Counted from the first letter of the stretch, positions 21,942 through 33,660 are shown. The stretch is DNA of 64,000 nt from Haliotis asinina (GCF_037392515.1 NC_090285.1:3289501-3353500); one strand, 5' to 3'. The notes: a model not told the origin generated them from the letters alone. A program made the numbers and translations.

Positions 21942-23283
21942 CTGGCGGTGGACTTCAAGTCGTGACTTACGCCAGCATCGCTCCGCAGCACGCCTCTTTC
22001 TCTTTGCGTTTCTGACCTCTGAACAGTACCAGGTGCTGTATCTTGAGGACGAATTAGTTTGATTTTGATTGGTGCATGCTTATTCAGTAGGTCAAGCAAT
22101 GTTTTATCAAACAATGCTGCCAGTTCATTAACATCATCAGGAGGAGAACGAAGGAGTGTTGATGCCTTCAGATCATTTATGAAATACTGAATATCAATGG
22201 ACTTCATATTCCGGATCTGAGCTTCCTTCTTGATGACGGGAGGCCTGCTAAAGTTAAGATGACACGCGATCATAAAATGGTCCGACATCTGTCGATCATT
22301 GACTGAGACTCCAAGAATAGTATTATCATCTCTAGACACTATCCAGTCAAGAACGTGGCCAGATTTGTGTGGGGACTCAGCAACATGTTGTTTTAAGGCA
22401 TGAGAGTCAAGAACTGCACACACGTTTTTTGTCATTTTGTTTTCTTTTTTGTCAAACTGGACATTGAAGTCTCCCAGAATCAGGTAGGTTCCAGTCTTGC
22501 CATCTAAATAATCACACAGTGATGAAAACTCTGTATGAAAATCTGAGTTTTTCAGATTATTTCCTTTTGAGGATGGGGGTCTATATAGACAGACAGTCTT
22601 CAATGTCTTTTTCCCGAAGCTGATGACAGCCACCATGTACTCAAAAGTAACGAATCTATCAGTCAGTTTAGAGAAACTGATAACCATGTCCTTCCTATAT
22701 ATCATAGCGCTACCTCCGCCTCTACCACTAAGTCGGGGTACATGGTGAAGTTTGTAACCAATTGGTGTGATCTCAGAGCATTTTGATTCATCTCCAATTA
22801 CTGACAAACAAGTTTCAGTTAAGAAAAGAATGTCAATGTTTGATTCTATGATGTAGTCAGCAATTTCAACAGTTTTATTTCTAGCAGACTGAGCATTCCA
22901 TACGCTTATCTTCAGACTATCAAGTGATGTCCTGTCATTAACCGGTTGTAATGTATGATCATCAGGGTACTCACTTGAAATCTCACCAGCAGACCATAAT
23001 GCTTTTTGTTTACGTTTGCCACCTCTACAGCCTCTATTTGTGGGTTTAATCTCACCGATGTCCAAACTTCTTATGTGACGCAACAACTCTGGCTGAATCC
23101 ATTGTGTGTTTGATTGAAGAGAGAGTCAATCAGCTGGCTTCTGCTGTAGGAGAGTTGGCTAACACCCATAGTGATCCTGCTTTTATGTGGGCCTGGCTCA
23201 CTGATTGATGAACAATTACTGTCCACTGCAGTAGGATCAATATAGATGAGATTGCAAAATGTTAATGCCAGCAAAGTCAACAT
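21914..23283 (-). pseudogene. Endonuclease domain of CR1/L2-type element
   Basis: Motifs in order: YSRSQLI start region, RGCRGGKRKQ, VWNAQSARNK, LTETCL, RGGGSAMIYRK, CLYRPPSS, LGDFNVQF, LDWIVSRDD and SDHFMIACHL. These are the conserved blocks of the exonuclease-endonuclease-phosphatase fold that nicks target DNA. A frameshift near 23110 separates the first piece from the main frame. Another near 22057 ends the long frame just before the linker that normally continues into the reverse transcriptase. Confidence 0.85.
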
Positions 23284-23481
23284 TTTGCAACAATCTTGGA
23301 CTTCAAAAACATCATAGGAAGATTCTCCAGAACATGACCCAAATGCTGTGCAGTTTTCATAGACATGGACTTGATAAAAATAGGTGAAACAGGGGACGTT
23401 TGTGAGAGCTCAAGTTGACTGCTGCCTGCGAGGCGCACACTTGGCTCTAAATCTACAGGAGAAGGACAATGACATTCCTCT

Positions 23482-24488
23482 TTACAACAGCATCAGCATG
23501 AAGTTGCACATTTCCTCTGTTAGCTGCATGTCAAGATACTTCAGCCTCCGAAATCTACATTTCAGGAGTCCTATAGCTCTTTCAACATCCACCCTAGTTG
23601 ATGCATGGCATTTGTTAAACTTCTTTTCTGCAAGTGATACATGTCCATTGTCCTTGAATGGCACCATGATGTACGGAGCATGTGGGTAGGCCGAATCACC
23701 AATAAGATGGAAGTCGGGTGGCAAATATCCTTGCTCAAGTTTGTGTGTTAATGGGCTGTTCTTGAAAATTCTGCAGTCATGAATCGACCCTGGCCAGCCT
23801 ACATAGATATCGGTGAACTGCAGTTTGGAGTCGCAAACGACCTGTAACTGCATGCTTGAGTAACCCTTAATGTTGATGAAAGCATCTCTATTACAAGAGG
23901 TACCGGAGATTGGAATATGAGTACCATCAATGGCACCAATAACTTTAGAGAATTCACACCGTTTGGAAAATCCTTCAGCGACAGCCCTAGTTCATTGAGA
24001 GTAGGCAACTTTATATATCCCTTGATTGTTGAAGTAATTGCTCCACAGACACTAAGAGCAATAACATACAGGGATCCTTTGCTCATACCAAACCTATCGG
24101 TAATACCACGATAGGTTTCCTGACTGGCTAGTAGCCATAAAGTTGACAGTAGCTATCGTTCTGCAGACAGTGTTCTCTCGGGTAACAGAGGTGCAATCCG
24201 TTCACATAGGTCCTACAACAAGAAACAGTACTCATACAACTGGCTCAATGTACTCTTTAACTATTTCCATGCTAACTAAATTATTATTCTAGGGGATTTG
24301 CTAGTAATATTACCCTACCAGTATGATAAGGGTTAAGCTTCAGCTTGAAACATTTGTTAGTCCAATTTAATTACGTTGGCTTCCTATTGTCCAAATAGTG
24401 TTTTGCATGTTCTACCGGTATATATATTCCAGTCTGGAGGATGCATATATTATGCTAAATGTTAAATGTTCTATTATTATTGTTGTTG

Positions 24489-24542
<54 letters not shown>

Positions 24543-24836
24543 CGACGATGATGATGATGATGATGAATTCTTTTGTACGAAAATTAGAGTCACCAGTACC
24601 TGAAACGTCAATCTTTTCATCCTGAAATGTGATCTGAAATCGAAGTCCCTGTATTCTGGAATTACTGTTTCAACGTAGCCCTTCACACTTGCTGTTTGCT
24701 CTTGAGTTGTCAAACATATACCGATAGCTGAAGCTGATGTTAAGGATGTTATTCTTGCAATGTTTACAGCAGGTAGAAGGTAGGCCCCCTCTGCTAGTTC
24801 ACTGAGAACTACAATTTCTTCTAAAGATAACGCCAT
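23482..24836 (-). pseudogene. PIF/Harbinger DDE transposase, broken
   Basis: Exon 1 is 24836-24600 (79 codons, MALSLEEIVVL... to RSHFRMKRLTFQ). A GT-AG intron (24599-24213) contains a trinucleotide repeat, and exon 2 starts at 24212 in phase 0. Exon 2 reads LCERIAPLLPERTLSAER, then TAG at 24155-24153, then WLLASQETYRGITDRFGMSK. A frameshift near 23996 precedes GAIDGTHIPI, the first catalytic Asp block. The nuclease core continues VGWPGSIHDCRIFKNS, LIGDSAYPHAPYIMVPF and RVDVERAIGLLKCRFRRL, matching the DDE_Tnp_4 family, and ends at 23482. Harbinger transposases cut and paste at TWA targets. One stop and one frameshift make this copy inactive. Confidence 0.85.
24490..24566. repeat. (ATG)n microsatellite
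   Basis: About 25 trinucleotide copies, interrupted by gacgacg at 24540, lie within the intron of the Harbinger transposase. The long serine run in the overlapping minus frame is intronic. Confidence 0.95.
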
Positions 24837-24948
24837 TTTGAAAAACGTTTGCACAAACTGTGCACAGAACGTTTGCACAAAACAGTGCGTTCAACAGGTG
24901 AACAGATTGTTCTTACAGAATGTTGCAAAACGTTTCAGGCTATTGAAC

Positions 24949-25738
24949 ACACTGCTGGATCCCTGTGCCGTTCTCTCGCTAACACTGACATTTGGTCGGG
25001 AAACTGATGTTGGTATCTTCGAACGCCTATGAATTTCTGTCTTCGCTTTGTAATCTACTCCATCTGTCATAACCAGACATGACTATTCTGAGATAAAAAC
25101 ACTGACAGTGCCGCCATTAATCCGCACAGACCGCCGACCCTCGGTGCCGTGTTTGTTGACACTGTGAAAGCTGTCCCTAAAATTTGCATATGACCTCACT
25201 AATTTGCATCCGTATATGATCCCAACGGATACCGAAAATATCCGTTGGCTTTATCCTACCGAGAACACTGCCCATTGTATGATAAGTAGTAGTATTTCAG
25301 CTTGTTATATGTTGTTTACATGATGTTTAATGTGAGTATGTATGTATCTCATTCTTCAAAGCAATATTCGTGATCGCGATATTCGTGTGATTTCCTCACC
25401 TCTCCCCAATTGCTAGGGTGGGGTAAAAAGACTCAGATTTAGCTTAGTCTTAACCCATTATCGTCCCTTTGGGGGACGGGCACATCAAAAAAGCATTTCT
25501 CTCCTATTGGTGAAGTTAGAAATTTGCAGTATTGACGTGGATGAACTTGGGGCAATTGTTGACTGAACCTTGCAGAGTATTGTATTGAAACGTGTAGAGT
25601 TTTTAGTTCTTTAAGTATGGCCACTTCCAATGGCAAGGCAGCTCCACTTCCAATTCGGCGATGATTTTGTTTCTTTGTCACCATTTGAACCATTTAAGTT
25701 CATTAAAATGTGTTTGAAACTTTCGTGGTTCAAATAGA
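24949..25738. other. Unassigned sequence
   Basis: An 84-codon minus frame (25693-25439) starts MVQMVTKKQNHRRIGSG and has no recognised family. Nothing else is identified. Confidence 0.3.
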
Positions 25739-26217
25739 AAAATAAAATGAAAGTAGTTTGCATTTTTCCATACTCAATATTCCACTAAAGTGTCGTCCCC
25801 AAAATAGGACAATATGCAGATAAGTAAACTTAAATTAGGTAATATATTAGTCTTAGGTGGTGGGACATCAACCTCTTAAATCTTCAGACTGACTGTTTTA
25901 GTTTAAAAGCTTTCATCGAATACAACCAAACTTTCAAATTGAAACCTGGCCATTTCATGAGCATTCTTGATCCCATAATAAGTTTTCTGATGAACTAAAC
26001 ATCATAGTTGATGATTGTATCCCAAAGTCTTCTGCTGAGGAAGATTATAATGAAACGTTTTCTATTTATGAGCTTCATGCAGCTCTAATACATGCTCAAG
26101 ATACTACTGATACCAATTAGTATCAACTCCCGAAGCACTTGAAGAATCGTGTTTAGAAACTCTTTTAAACATTTTTGATAGTTTGATAGTATTTCGACGT
26201 CAGTGGAATTTCCTTAA

Positions 26218-28628
26218 CCCCCTGGATGCCGAGTTTTTTGCAGGCGCAGTTTTTCGTAAGGTTTGAATACTGAACGTTGTGCGAGATTTGCGTGTGTACG
26301 GCTATAAAATTGCACAGAAATGTTGAATATTTAATTTCCTATCCTTTGGTATAAATATAACTGAGGCTACCTCAGGGGTTTGACAAATAAACACTGCTAA
26401 AAGTTGTCCAAAACTTTTGTGTGTGTTGTAAAACAGTAAATTTCTCCATTTTTTTTATCGTGCACCAATAACAGCACACTGCTACGATTTTTTTAAATTT
26501 GGCATCTTTACGGAAATGTATGCAATGAAAGGTACAAAGAGATCGCCTTTTCAGTACAGAAGTATTAGAATATGGACGTAAGGCTTGTCCAAATTAAGAC
26601 ATGACCGGATTTATATATTTTTAACAATTTTCGTATAAATATTGTTTGAGTTAGATATTCTGCCATCAGATATATTTTAATGGAATTTGAATTGATTTTA
26701 TTATCGAAAAAATGATAATGAATCATAAAACGTTGTTGACAAACTCGCACCTTGTCAATCAATATTCATAATTGTTTTGTGTATAAAAACGACACAATCA
26801 ATACAATGAACAAGACAATTCCTTTAAATATGTGTGCCCCTACATTTCATAAAATATACAACTCATTTTCATTAATATTATCAGTTTTACTTGTAAGTTG
26901 GAATTAAATCGCCGTTTATTAACCTGTTCATATGAAACTGCAATATTTGTCCCAGCGTATTGAATATCGTACATCACGGGAACTAAAGGACATGTTGCAG
27001 TAACGGCTATGTGTGATCTTGTAACACTTTTGTAGAGGCTTAAAATGTGGTAAAGTACACTTACTGAGTCAATTTCCCATGTAAATATTATTCAAACAAT
27101 CAAAAGCTTTCAAAGAATAAAATCGCATACCTTATATCCACTTATGATATGATGTTGAACATGAATATATGTAGATACTGAAATCAGTTTCATGAAAAAA
27201 TATCTGAACGATACGCAAAATATACATCACAATACTGAAAGTGCAATCGGAATGGTATGGGCATTGTGTTTACTCTTGTTCAACCGACCTTCACCTCAAA
27301 GAAATTGCCTAATATGTGCTACAATGTTGACGTGTGACATCACTACCGATGACCGATTTCTTTCAAAATGGCGGCTTCGCTGACAAGGGTCAACAGGAAT
27401 TTGCGAGGACTTTTTGCTTGATTCAGGGATCTTTTGTATATAAATGTGAGATGTGAGTAATCAGAATTATTCTGACTCTTTGTGTATGGTTATATGTTCT
27501 TGTCGTTTACATTGTAAATGAAGCCAGAAATGCCGATAAGTACCGTTGTCGTTCTGCGTGATTTTGCGTGTCATGGAGTCACGCTGCACTGAAAGTTTGA
27601 CAGTTTCTTATGAATTACCAAATGCTTTCATTGTATCTGTTTTCAATTTGCTTTTTCTTGCTACGATACTCTTCCCCTGGATATACTAAGCGTATTGAGC
27701 CATTGTAAGTGTAGCAGGGCATGGAGTCATCCCAAAGATGACATCCTTACCTTGTCAGCTTGCTGACGGGGTTAACTTCTTTGGTCATGTGGACAAGGCG
27801 TCCGACTTCGGATCGGAAGGTTCGAATGGTAACACGGGACTCGGATATTTTGTGGCCGCTACATAAGCAATGATTAGGCTTCTGCATGTTGGAAAATTTC
27901 CGAAAATGCTACGCAGTGTAAAATTGGAATTTTTCTTTGTTTACATTTCAGTCAAGCGCTGTCTTTCGAGCACCGCGTTCGTTTTCATACAAAGTATATT
28001 TCGTTTCGTTTTGTCTAGACAGTTGGTATTGGTGACAAAGACATTTTTAATTTGATTCTAAGATGCTTGGGGAATTCAATGATGCATTTGTCGCAGCTAA
28101 CTATGAAGTATACATGATGCAATAGGCGTCTCAATACCGGCCCTCTCGAAACGTGATTTTGTAAACACTATCCAATATGGCGGAAAGCGCACTTCGGCGT
28201 TCGCGTAAGCGTATTTTCGAAAACACCCCAACCGATTCTGGGTACATCGGTGACGTTTCAGAATTATCATTACTGGTTACATGAAAACTTGATATCAGTG
28301 ATCATTAATATGCAATTTTTGAAATTCATTACTCCCAGTAATTATCCGATTTTCACATTTCAAAACATACTGCAAATAACGCTGTGAATCTCGATTTTGT
28401 ACAGTTTGAAAAATGGCGACATTTATGATGAAGCCTATTTTGAAATGCGATTTTAAGCACTTTAGCTTGGTCTGAGATAATAGTGGATGGTATCAAGAAA
28501 CTGGGAATTTTCCGCAGAATCAAAAACTGTGAAGTGTTAATATATGCGTGGTGTATTTAGAAGTTTATTGGACTTCAAAGTGAGGGGTGAAGAGGAGGGA
28601 CATATATGTCCCTGTGGCATCCAGGGGG
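26218..28628. mobile_element. piggyBac-like element without transposase
   Basis: CCCCCTGGATGCC at 26218-26230 is matched perfectly by GGCATCCAGGGGG at 28616-28628. Both ends are flanked directly by TTAA (26214-26217 and 28629-28632), the hallmark target duplication of piggyBac. A 16-bp palindrome, gggacatatatgtccc, lies just inside the right end. The interior is AT-rich with no long open frame. A TTAA plus C-rich terminus could also fit other TTAA-inserting families, but piggyBac is the best match. Confidence 0.8.
27780..27840 (+). repeat. tRNA-Arg(UCG)-like sequence
   Basis: ggtcatgtggacaaggc resembles an A box. TCCGA-CTTCGGA-TCGGA (27801-27817) is a perfect five-pair anticodon arm with anticodon TCG. 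The B-box-like ggttcgaatgg follows directly. The D and T arms and the acceptor do not pair, so this is a pseudogene or SINE head, embedded in the piggyBac-like element. Confidence 0.5.
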
Positions 28629-28857
28629 TTAAGCATGGAGTGTTGCTAAAATCGTTCCAGCTCCTTATCCTGGACGTGACCATACCGATCCTTCAAATTT
28701 CACAAACTAGCTGCGTTTACAAAATCATGGAATGCATGATCATCAATTAATTAGTTTGGCACTTAGAAACCAATAATCTACTTACTGACATACAAGAAAC
28801 AGAAGTAAAGATTTACGTGATTTTCTTATGAAGTAAGAAATACTTACCCAATACCCT

Positions 28858-31403
28858 CCCAGATAACACGACGTCATCGGTCCGTCAGTGGCTACAGTCG
28901 GCAAGCCGACAGTGGCTTGTAGCTGGCACCCGCTCGCCAGCTTGTATGCTGTAACAATGTTGCTATAAAGGTATGCAACGTTGTTACATGTATTTTTCGT
29001 AATGAAACACGTTGTTTACGGTAAAACCCAGTTGTGGATATGCGAGAATATAATTAGCGATCCTAACGCATTCATTTACAAGAAATTTAAGAGATAAACA
29101 ATTCGATTGCCGAAAAAATTAAAGGTGATGAATCGTGAACAGTTCTGCCTCATGACCTCTGTTTTTGAAAGAACTGGATCGACCGATCCGTGCCAGTGAT
29201 ATTCGCATACTTGTAATTTTCAAAAGCTTACGTGTTAATTTGGTGTAGCATAAATATTTTTTTTTAGTAATTTAATTAATAATTTAAAGATCCAATTAAG
29301 TCAAATTTTGCACATTTGTGAGGAATCATCTCCACTTCAGTCACAAAGTTCTATTTAATTTTCCGTTATTTATTTATTGAAATTCAACAGTTTAACAAAC
29401 ATATGCACAGTACCGTGAACTAATTAACATGACTGCCTTTGTGATTGTCCATTGTGGAATAATACATAAGTTTTATAAACTGAAATTGTGTGCGCAGTGC
29501 ATATATAACTTCAAAATTTCCTGTCAAATTTTAGAAACGTCCATCCCAAACTCAATTCATGGAAAGTATGCATACAAGACTGACATAACATGTAAGTTAA
29601 CGGGCATGACGTCAAGTGTCCGAATATAACTGGTACGTCTCTGTCGCATTCATTGTCCCAGCGTTGGAATTATATATATCGGCAATGTCGTCGTCTGATT
29701 TATTTATTTAAAACAGCGTCGTTGTTGTTGTTGCTGTTGTTTTGTTGTAGTTGTTGCTTTTCCTCTGTGATGTTTTCCTCCCGTATATGGGAGGAAGTGT
29801 TCTAGTAGTGTTTTCAATTCGTTGAACTCATTTCGAAAATGTCACCCAGACAAAAATCCATTGTTCATTGAGAACATTAAAAAATCAATTAAGTGATAAC
29901 ACATTCCTTTTAGCTGTTAATAAAAGATGGTATAAACCTTCGGACTCCCTAACATGTAATGTAAATATGATTTCCTATTGCTTCATGTGCAGTACTTTAA
30001 AATACTGATTTGCGTTTTAATTGGACAGACAAGGTGGTCGCAGTGTACACAGGAACCCACACAAAACTGGAAATTGATATCTATGATGTTTCTATATAAT
30101 TAAATATAAATAAATATATCAGAATAAACAATCAGTGTCCATACATTATTTCCGTTTTTGTTCTTTAATGAACGAATGAGTTTGGGTTTTGGTTAAGCAA
30201 CATTCCAGCAATATCACGACGGGAAACACCAGAACTTGTAACATGTAGGAAATCGAACCCGTGTCTTCGGCGTGACGAGCGAACAGTTTACAACTATGAC
30301 ACTCCCACCGCTCCACCTGCTTGAGACTGGGAGGGTGCTAATTACACTTACTCACAATTTACCATGGGTAAATTATTATCCAAATTCATGAATGATTGTT
30401 ATAAATCACGAATATATTTTAATGAAGGCCAGTTGGAGTTTTGAACATAATTGAAGTAAGAGAGGAAAACTACTGATATCAATATCTTTAACTTGACGAA
30501 ATCACTGAAATATATGTGATCTACACCTCAAGCTGTACGCAAATAAATTCATGATGAATTTAGATCATGGCATTGAATATCTTGTGGACACCTAGAACTG
30601 CAGCATGTTATACAATTTAAACAGCAAGCAGTTACTTTTATAGACAATTCATGTATTAGTAACTCTAAATTAAATACAAATATCGTTAAATAATCATTAC
30701 ACTTTGTTAATCATCTCTTTCATTATCATTATATTGAAATTAATCAGAAATTTATATGAAACTTTGTAAAATTCAATTACGGACAGACCTACAGACCTAC
30801 TCAATCAGATATACATTGTGTCAAGAACAGAAATTAATGCAAATTTTATGTTTAATCCATAACCAAAATGATTTTGTAAATTGGTGGCCACTTTTATATA
30901 TGTCATAAGAACCTGTCCTGAAGTGACAGTATCACTGCAGACTTCAGTAAATACTCATTGAATGTGATAATCACCTGAAATATGTCCATTTAATTACAGA
31001 TACATGTATACTGAAATTTCCTTCAGCGAGTGAGTCAGTGAGTTTTCAGGGCCAATAAAAGACTTTCACATATATCGCAAAGAAATAAAAATTATTTTCA
31101 TCATTGATGTGAAAACTGCAAGTCACAAAATTCAGTAAATGATGTCCAAAAAATGTATTTGTATTTAAAAGTTTGCGCATGATATAATAATTTTATCGTG
31201 TCCTTAATACGGATACAAAACACACATACTCTCCGTTAATGCAACGGCTTGCCACCAGTGGGACACTGGTTTGCCGACGGTGCCACCAGTGCCACCGTTG
31301 GGTCATCGAAGATCAGCTGGACACGCCATAGGTGGCCCACCGGTGGCCACCAGTACCGCATACGGTGGGCCATGGGTGGCCCACCACCGACGTGCTATCT
31401 GGG
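28858..31403. mobile_element. DNA transposon-like element with GC-rich inverted termini
   Basis: CCCAGATAACACGACG at 28858 is matched on the opposite strand from 31403 by CCCAGATAGCACGTCGG. Both terminal regions of 100-170 bp are GC-rich, with repeated ccaccagtg / cggtggcc words and local hairpins (cagtcggcaagccgacagtg; gtaacaatgttgc paired with gcaacgttgttac). The 2.3-kb interior is AT-rich and non-coding. A SINE sits inside it. The superfamily is not determined and no target duplication is clear. Confidence 0.55.
30166..30325 (-). mobile_element. Abalone-type tRNA-derived SINE, full length
   Basis: On the minus strand the order is: tRNA-like head (TGTTCGCTCGTCACGCCGAA, B box GGGTTCGATTTCC), body (TTCTGGTGTTTCCCGTCGTG), then the tail word gatattgctggaatgttgct and a degenerate ACTCATTCG end. 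I recall this head-to-tail order from a very abundant Haliotis SINE. The copy carries a few substitutions. It lies inside the 28858-31403 element and so post-dates it. Confidence 0.75.
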
Positions 31404-31509
31404 GCTTCACTTCCCCTAGATGCGTGAATGAATGAACCTGCCTAACACTGCCAAATAACCTTGGTCCCGTGGTTTTCATGTGTGAATAACAGCAGGGGTC
31501 TTAGGAATA

Positions 31510-31765
31510 CATACATCAACTATGATATTTAGTTCATCAGAAAACATTTTATGGAATCAAGAATGCTCATGAAATATTCAGGTTTCAATTTGTGAATTGA
31601 TTCTTTTTATTCCATGACCGCCTTCAAATGGAAAGAGTAAATTGTAAGACTTGTATATTTGATTTTCCCACATAAGTCTAATAATTTCCCTGATTTAAGT
31701 TAACTCTTCTGCATATTGTCCATGTTTGGGACGCACATTTTCAGTGTAAAGAAAGTATGGAAAAT
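31510..31765 (-). pseudogene. Second, inverted copy of the Jockey-type fragment
   Basis: Read on the minus strand, this aligns with 25740-26020. Shared words include ggacaatatgcaga, aacttaaat-agg, caaattgaaacct, tttcatgagcattcttgat and ttttctgatgaacta. Divergence is moderate. Two copies in opposite orientation flank the piggyBac-like and GC-ended elements. Confidence 0.75.
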
Positions 31766-31769
31766 TATA

Positions 31770-32500
31770 TACTGGTAAAATGACACCTCATTCCTTTCAT
31801 TGTTTGCCAAAAGAAACCAGCTCACAAATATAAAAAAACCCTATGCATGAATGGGTGAAAGGCACCCGTTGTAGAGGTAAAATTGTTTACGGATGAGTCA
31901 GCACTGCTTAACCAGCACTGATTGTACAGTCTCAACTACCTTACTCTTAGATGCGACAATATCTAAATTATATGTATTTAGATTTAGCATTTACCATGTA
32001 TTTATGTTTGAGTGTACAGTATATTTAACAGCAGTATTGTAGGCATCTGACGGTGACAAGTAACCAGGACCAGACAATAGATAACAGTGGTTCATGTCAT
32101 CAGACAGCGACTACGCCTTTGGGGAAGGAGGAGTCACAGCCAACGAGGTCACCGAGATCACATCGAGATGTTTCAAGACGCCACGAATTACCGTAGAGCT
32201 ATTCTATCCGAATACACTCTCCTACTCCTCTCCTCTTAGCCATCAAAGTACCTCGGCCACGATTCGTGATACCTTACACAGTCCGTTTCCTAACACGACA
32301 TGTTTTTGCATCAGTTTATTTTGGGTGAGACAATAATACATTTGCGCTATTATCCTATGATCAGATTTACCATACAGAGAGCACCGTGAAGATCCGGGTG
32401 AGAACTCGTCTTCAGCAACACACGCCTTTCGTAAAACGCGACAAACGGGATGGTCAGACTCGCTGACTTAGTTGACACCTGTCATCGTATTCGACTTGCG
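31770..32500. other. Unassigned sequence
   Basis: No gene is identified. The frame at 32094-32336 begins MSSDSDYAFGEGG but lacks any known domain or splice support. Confidence 0.3.
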
Positions 32501-32502
32501 TA

Positions 32503-32590
32503 AATCCATGTTCATGCTGTTGATCACTGGATTGTCAATATAACTATAATATAACTGGAATATTGCTGACAGCGGCGTTAGACAAGAAAG
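32503..32590 (-). repeat. Abalone-type dispersed repeat, minus copy
   Basis: On the minus strand it reads AACGCCGCTGTCAGCAATAT, TCCAGTTATATT, then GACAATCCAGTGATCAACAG. This is the same order as the 3791 repeat, lacking the middle gtctggac segment. Confidence 0.7.
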
Positions 32591-33310
32591 TAACAGATCA
32601 TAGCGAGATGGGCATACAGCCATTGTAGTGATAAACTGATAGACATCTGCATGTCGTCTCAATGTCGTGGCGGAGAAGCAAGCATATATAATTATACAAA
32701 ATGATATATAAAGCTTACCGAGATGACAGCAGGAATGGAAAGAACAAAAAAAATAAGTGCCGTTATGTCATATGCAAATTAGCCCATGGCAGTTGCGTCA
32801 TCAGTGCGCCTGAGCGTGACCGGATTCTACCGGATGTATGCCAAAGGTCACATATTTGTCGCCGCTCCTCGTACAGAAGACGGCGTGTTTATCCAGGCGA
32901 TAAATAGAAAACCTGTAGCAGTCTGTACAGTTAAGAAGAACCATAAAACAGTAATGAAACAAACATCTTGTTGCTTCGGGTATTGTCTGCTGTCAGTATA
33001 GCTGTCGTTGTGTCCTCATTACAGTAAAATAAAGACTTCCACTTCCAGACTGCTCTCAAACACAGACCTGCCCAATTTACACGTTCTGTAGTATAATCGA
33101 GGTATACTTGTATAATTGTGGGTGCTGGTGATCAAGACAAACAGTTATGTCGACTGCGTTCTATGGCTACATTATAGCTATATTATAACATTGTAAGCAG
33201 AGAGTACTTAATGCACTACCTCTCAGTTGTTGAATTAAGAAAATCTAATGCAAGGGAGATAATTCTGACAGCCTTATTCTGAATTCTGTTTCATCTTCAT
33301 TAAATGCGCC

Positions 33311-33660
33311 TTGACAAAAGAAATGCAGGTCCATGTACTCCACTTGTCAAATTCGAACATTTTCATATTCGGCGACATAGTCGCAGTTGTTTTAACTCGG
33401 TTCAGCCGAGGACATTGTGGATTGAAGGCGTATAGAAACATTTACATAAATACCTATCTCCTCCTTGTGAAAGCTGTAACGTACACTGTCCAGAATCAGT
33501 TCAGCATCTCATTGAATGTCCAGCCCGAGAAACACCGCGTCAGGCTCTTAAACCAACTGTGCTTAACAAAACAAGACACATTTTCACAATAAACTCGATA
33601 CTCGGCGACACTTTAATGTATGCGATGGGCTGTGATGGATTTCCCAGTTAAAACGGGGAA
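33311..33660 (+). pseudogene. Retroelement C-terminal tail (Jockey-type)
   Basis: LTRFSRGHCGLKAYRNI occurs in one frame. After a shift, PPCESCNVHCPESVQHLIEC follows, then LKPTVLNKTRHIF and SILGDTLMYAMGCDGF. A RGH-x-GL-x2-Y block followed by a C-x2-C...H-x4-C motif is the usual 3' end of Jockey-type ORF2. A degenerate cctacctacctatct tail lies at about 33760. It may be part of the same element as the RT fragment upstream, separated by later insertions. Confidence 0.65.

Larger units (their letters stand above)
20003..23300 (-). mobile_element. CR1/L2-type non-LTR retrotransposon
   Basis: The minus-strand element reads apurinic endonuclease, then reverse transcriptase, then a short 3' UTR ending in the word AGCGCTTTATAAATACCC and a (TTA)n tail at about 20003-20015. 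This tail abuts the 3' end of the RLE element, so the two are tail to tail. The coding region is broken by frameshifts near 23110, 22057 and 21585 and a TAG near 21525. The 5' end lies near 23300; no ORF1 is seen. Confidence 0.8.
15297..24948. mobile_element. Composite PIF/Harbinger transposon with two nested retroelements
   Basis: A Myb/SANT-like DNA-binding protein gene (plus strand, from 15.4 kb) and a Harbinger DDE transposase (minus strand, from 24836) point toward each other. This is the two-gene layout known for animal Harbinger elements. Inverted similar sequence lies just outside both starts: gttcaatag...aaacgtt...gcaacattc from 15297 rightward, and its reverse complement from 24948 leftward. 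These lie 120 bp and 112 bp from the two presumed start codons. Exact termini and the 3-bp target duplication could not be fixed. Between the two genes lie an RLE element (17.8-20.0 kb) and a CR1/L2-type element (20.0-23.3 kb), which must have inserted later. Confidence 0.6.
25740..28815 (+). pseudogene. Jockey-type reverse transcriptase fragment, split by a piggyBac-like element
   Basis: The left part (25740-26213) includes DDCIPKSSAEEDYNETFSIY, a helical linker, and ESCLETLLNIFDSL just before the insertion. The right part (28633-28815) resumes with WSVAKIVPAPYPGRDHTDPS, then VYKIMECMI and LVWHLETNNLLTDIQ. These are the conserved W-x2-A-x-IVP, D-x-T/S-DP-N-F, KIMER and Q-x-GF blocks at the start of Jockey/RTE-type reverse transcriptases. 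Several stops and frameshifts make it a relic. The 2.4-kb insertion falls exactly between the L-x2-FD-S-L helix and the W-x2-AKIV block. Confidence 0.7.

Noticed and set aside
24398..24625. Poly-Met and poly-Ser frames
   Set aside because: They come from the (ATG)n microsatellite in the transposase intron.
32094..32336. Frame starting MSSDSDYAFGEGG
   Set aside because: The first 15 or so residues look protein-like, but there is no donor, family or partner exon to support it.
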